Notes under the pieces: model-generated
Database searches by the model: none
What the model was told of the DNA's origin: nothing
Seen by the model: only the letters and a program-made list of their open reading frames with translations
Part shown: positions 6,251 through 6,366 of the stretch, one piece after another
Layout: each line of letters starts with the position of its first letter
Numbering within the stretch: the stretch's first letter is position 1
From: Sphingomonas sp.
Lineage (GTDB): Bacteria > Pseudomonadota > Alphaproteobacteria > Sphingomonadales > Sphingomonadaceae
Assembly: GCA_030824725.1 (NCBI GenBank)
Contig: JAPJRE010000234.1
Coordinates: 1 to 6,366 of the forward strand
Direction: 5' to 3'
DNA length: 6,366 nt
Position numbers and translations under genes: made by a program

Positions 6251-6366
6251 GTGAACGTCGACCTTTTCGATTTCGAACTGCCGAACGAGCGGATCGCGCT
6301 GCGCCCCGCCGCCCCGCGCGACTCCGCCCGCCTGCTGGTGCTCGACGGGCCGGAGACGCGCGGGGC
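6251..6366 (+). CDS. queA: S-adenosylmethionine:tRNA ribosyltransferase-isomerase, 5' part
   Basis: QueA transfers and isomerises the ribosyl part of S-adenosylmethionine onto preQ1-modified tRNA, forming epoxyqueuosine at wobble position 34. Only the first 38 codons are present and the frame is still open at the window end. The visible N-terminus, MNVDLFDFELPNERIALRP with a following PRDSARLLV, is a characteristic QueA opening. The start is a GTG at 6251, 13 bases after the cyclophilin stop, with no clear Shine-Dalgarno sequence, so translation may be coupled to the upstream gene. A tgt gene often follows queA in related genomes but lies outside this window. Confidence 0.93.
   Translation, partial: MNVDLFDFELPNERIALRPAAPRDSARLLVLDGPETRG

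Noticed and set aside
1..6366. Search for a novel defence, mobile or biosynthetic system
   Set aside because: Every stretch over 300 bases is covered by a recognised housekeeping, catabolic or envelope gene. No transposase, integrase, toxin, repeat array or unknown gene cluster was seen.

Overview
The window is ordinary, densely coded, GC-rich chromosome. Protein similarity to remembered families and the gene order (xseB, ispA, coaD, a secreted cyclophilin, queA) point to an alphaproteobacterium, most likely Sphingomonadaceae (Sphingomonas or a close relative). This is an inference without any database search. I see no mobile elements, tRNA or rRNA genes, CRISPR arrays or phage genes, and no sign of an undescribed multi-gene system.

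Layout: bases 1-44 hold a perfect GC-rich hairpin just past the end of a leftward gene. Bases 45-1424 (minus strand) encode a GabD1-type aldehyde dehydrogenase, probably succinate-semialdehyde dehydrogenase. Bases 1425-1571 are a divergent promoter region with a 30-bp imperfect palindrome; this is the most interesting non-coding signal in the window. Bases 1572-3614 (plus) encode an exported S9-family serine peptidase with a PD40 beta-propeller and an alpha/beta-hydrolase domain. A strong hairpin at 3621-3650 separates it from the next gene.

From 3669 onward there is a tight co-directional run: xseB (exonuclease VII small subunit), ispA (farnesyl diphosphate synthase type), coaD (phosphopantetheine adenylyltransferase), a periplasmic cyclophilin-type peptidyl-prolyl isomerase with a Pro/Ala/Lys-rich tail, and the first 38 codons of queA, cut by the window end. 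Gaps are 3, 20, 83 and 13 bases, so xseB-ispA-coaD probably share a transcript, and the cyclophilin with queA may be a continuation or a second unit.

The genes do not form one pathway. xseB-ispA-coaD-queA are housekeeping functions (DNA repair, isoprenoid precursors, coenzyme A, tRNA queuosine). The S9 peptidase and cyclophilin are envelope proteins that process or fold exported polypeptides. The aldehyde dehydrogenase is a separately controlled catabolic enzyme. All genes look intact, with catalytic residues in place.
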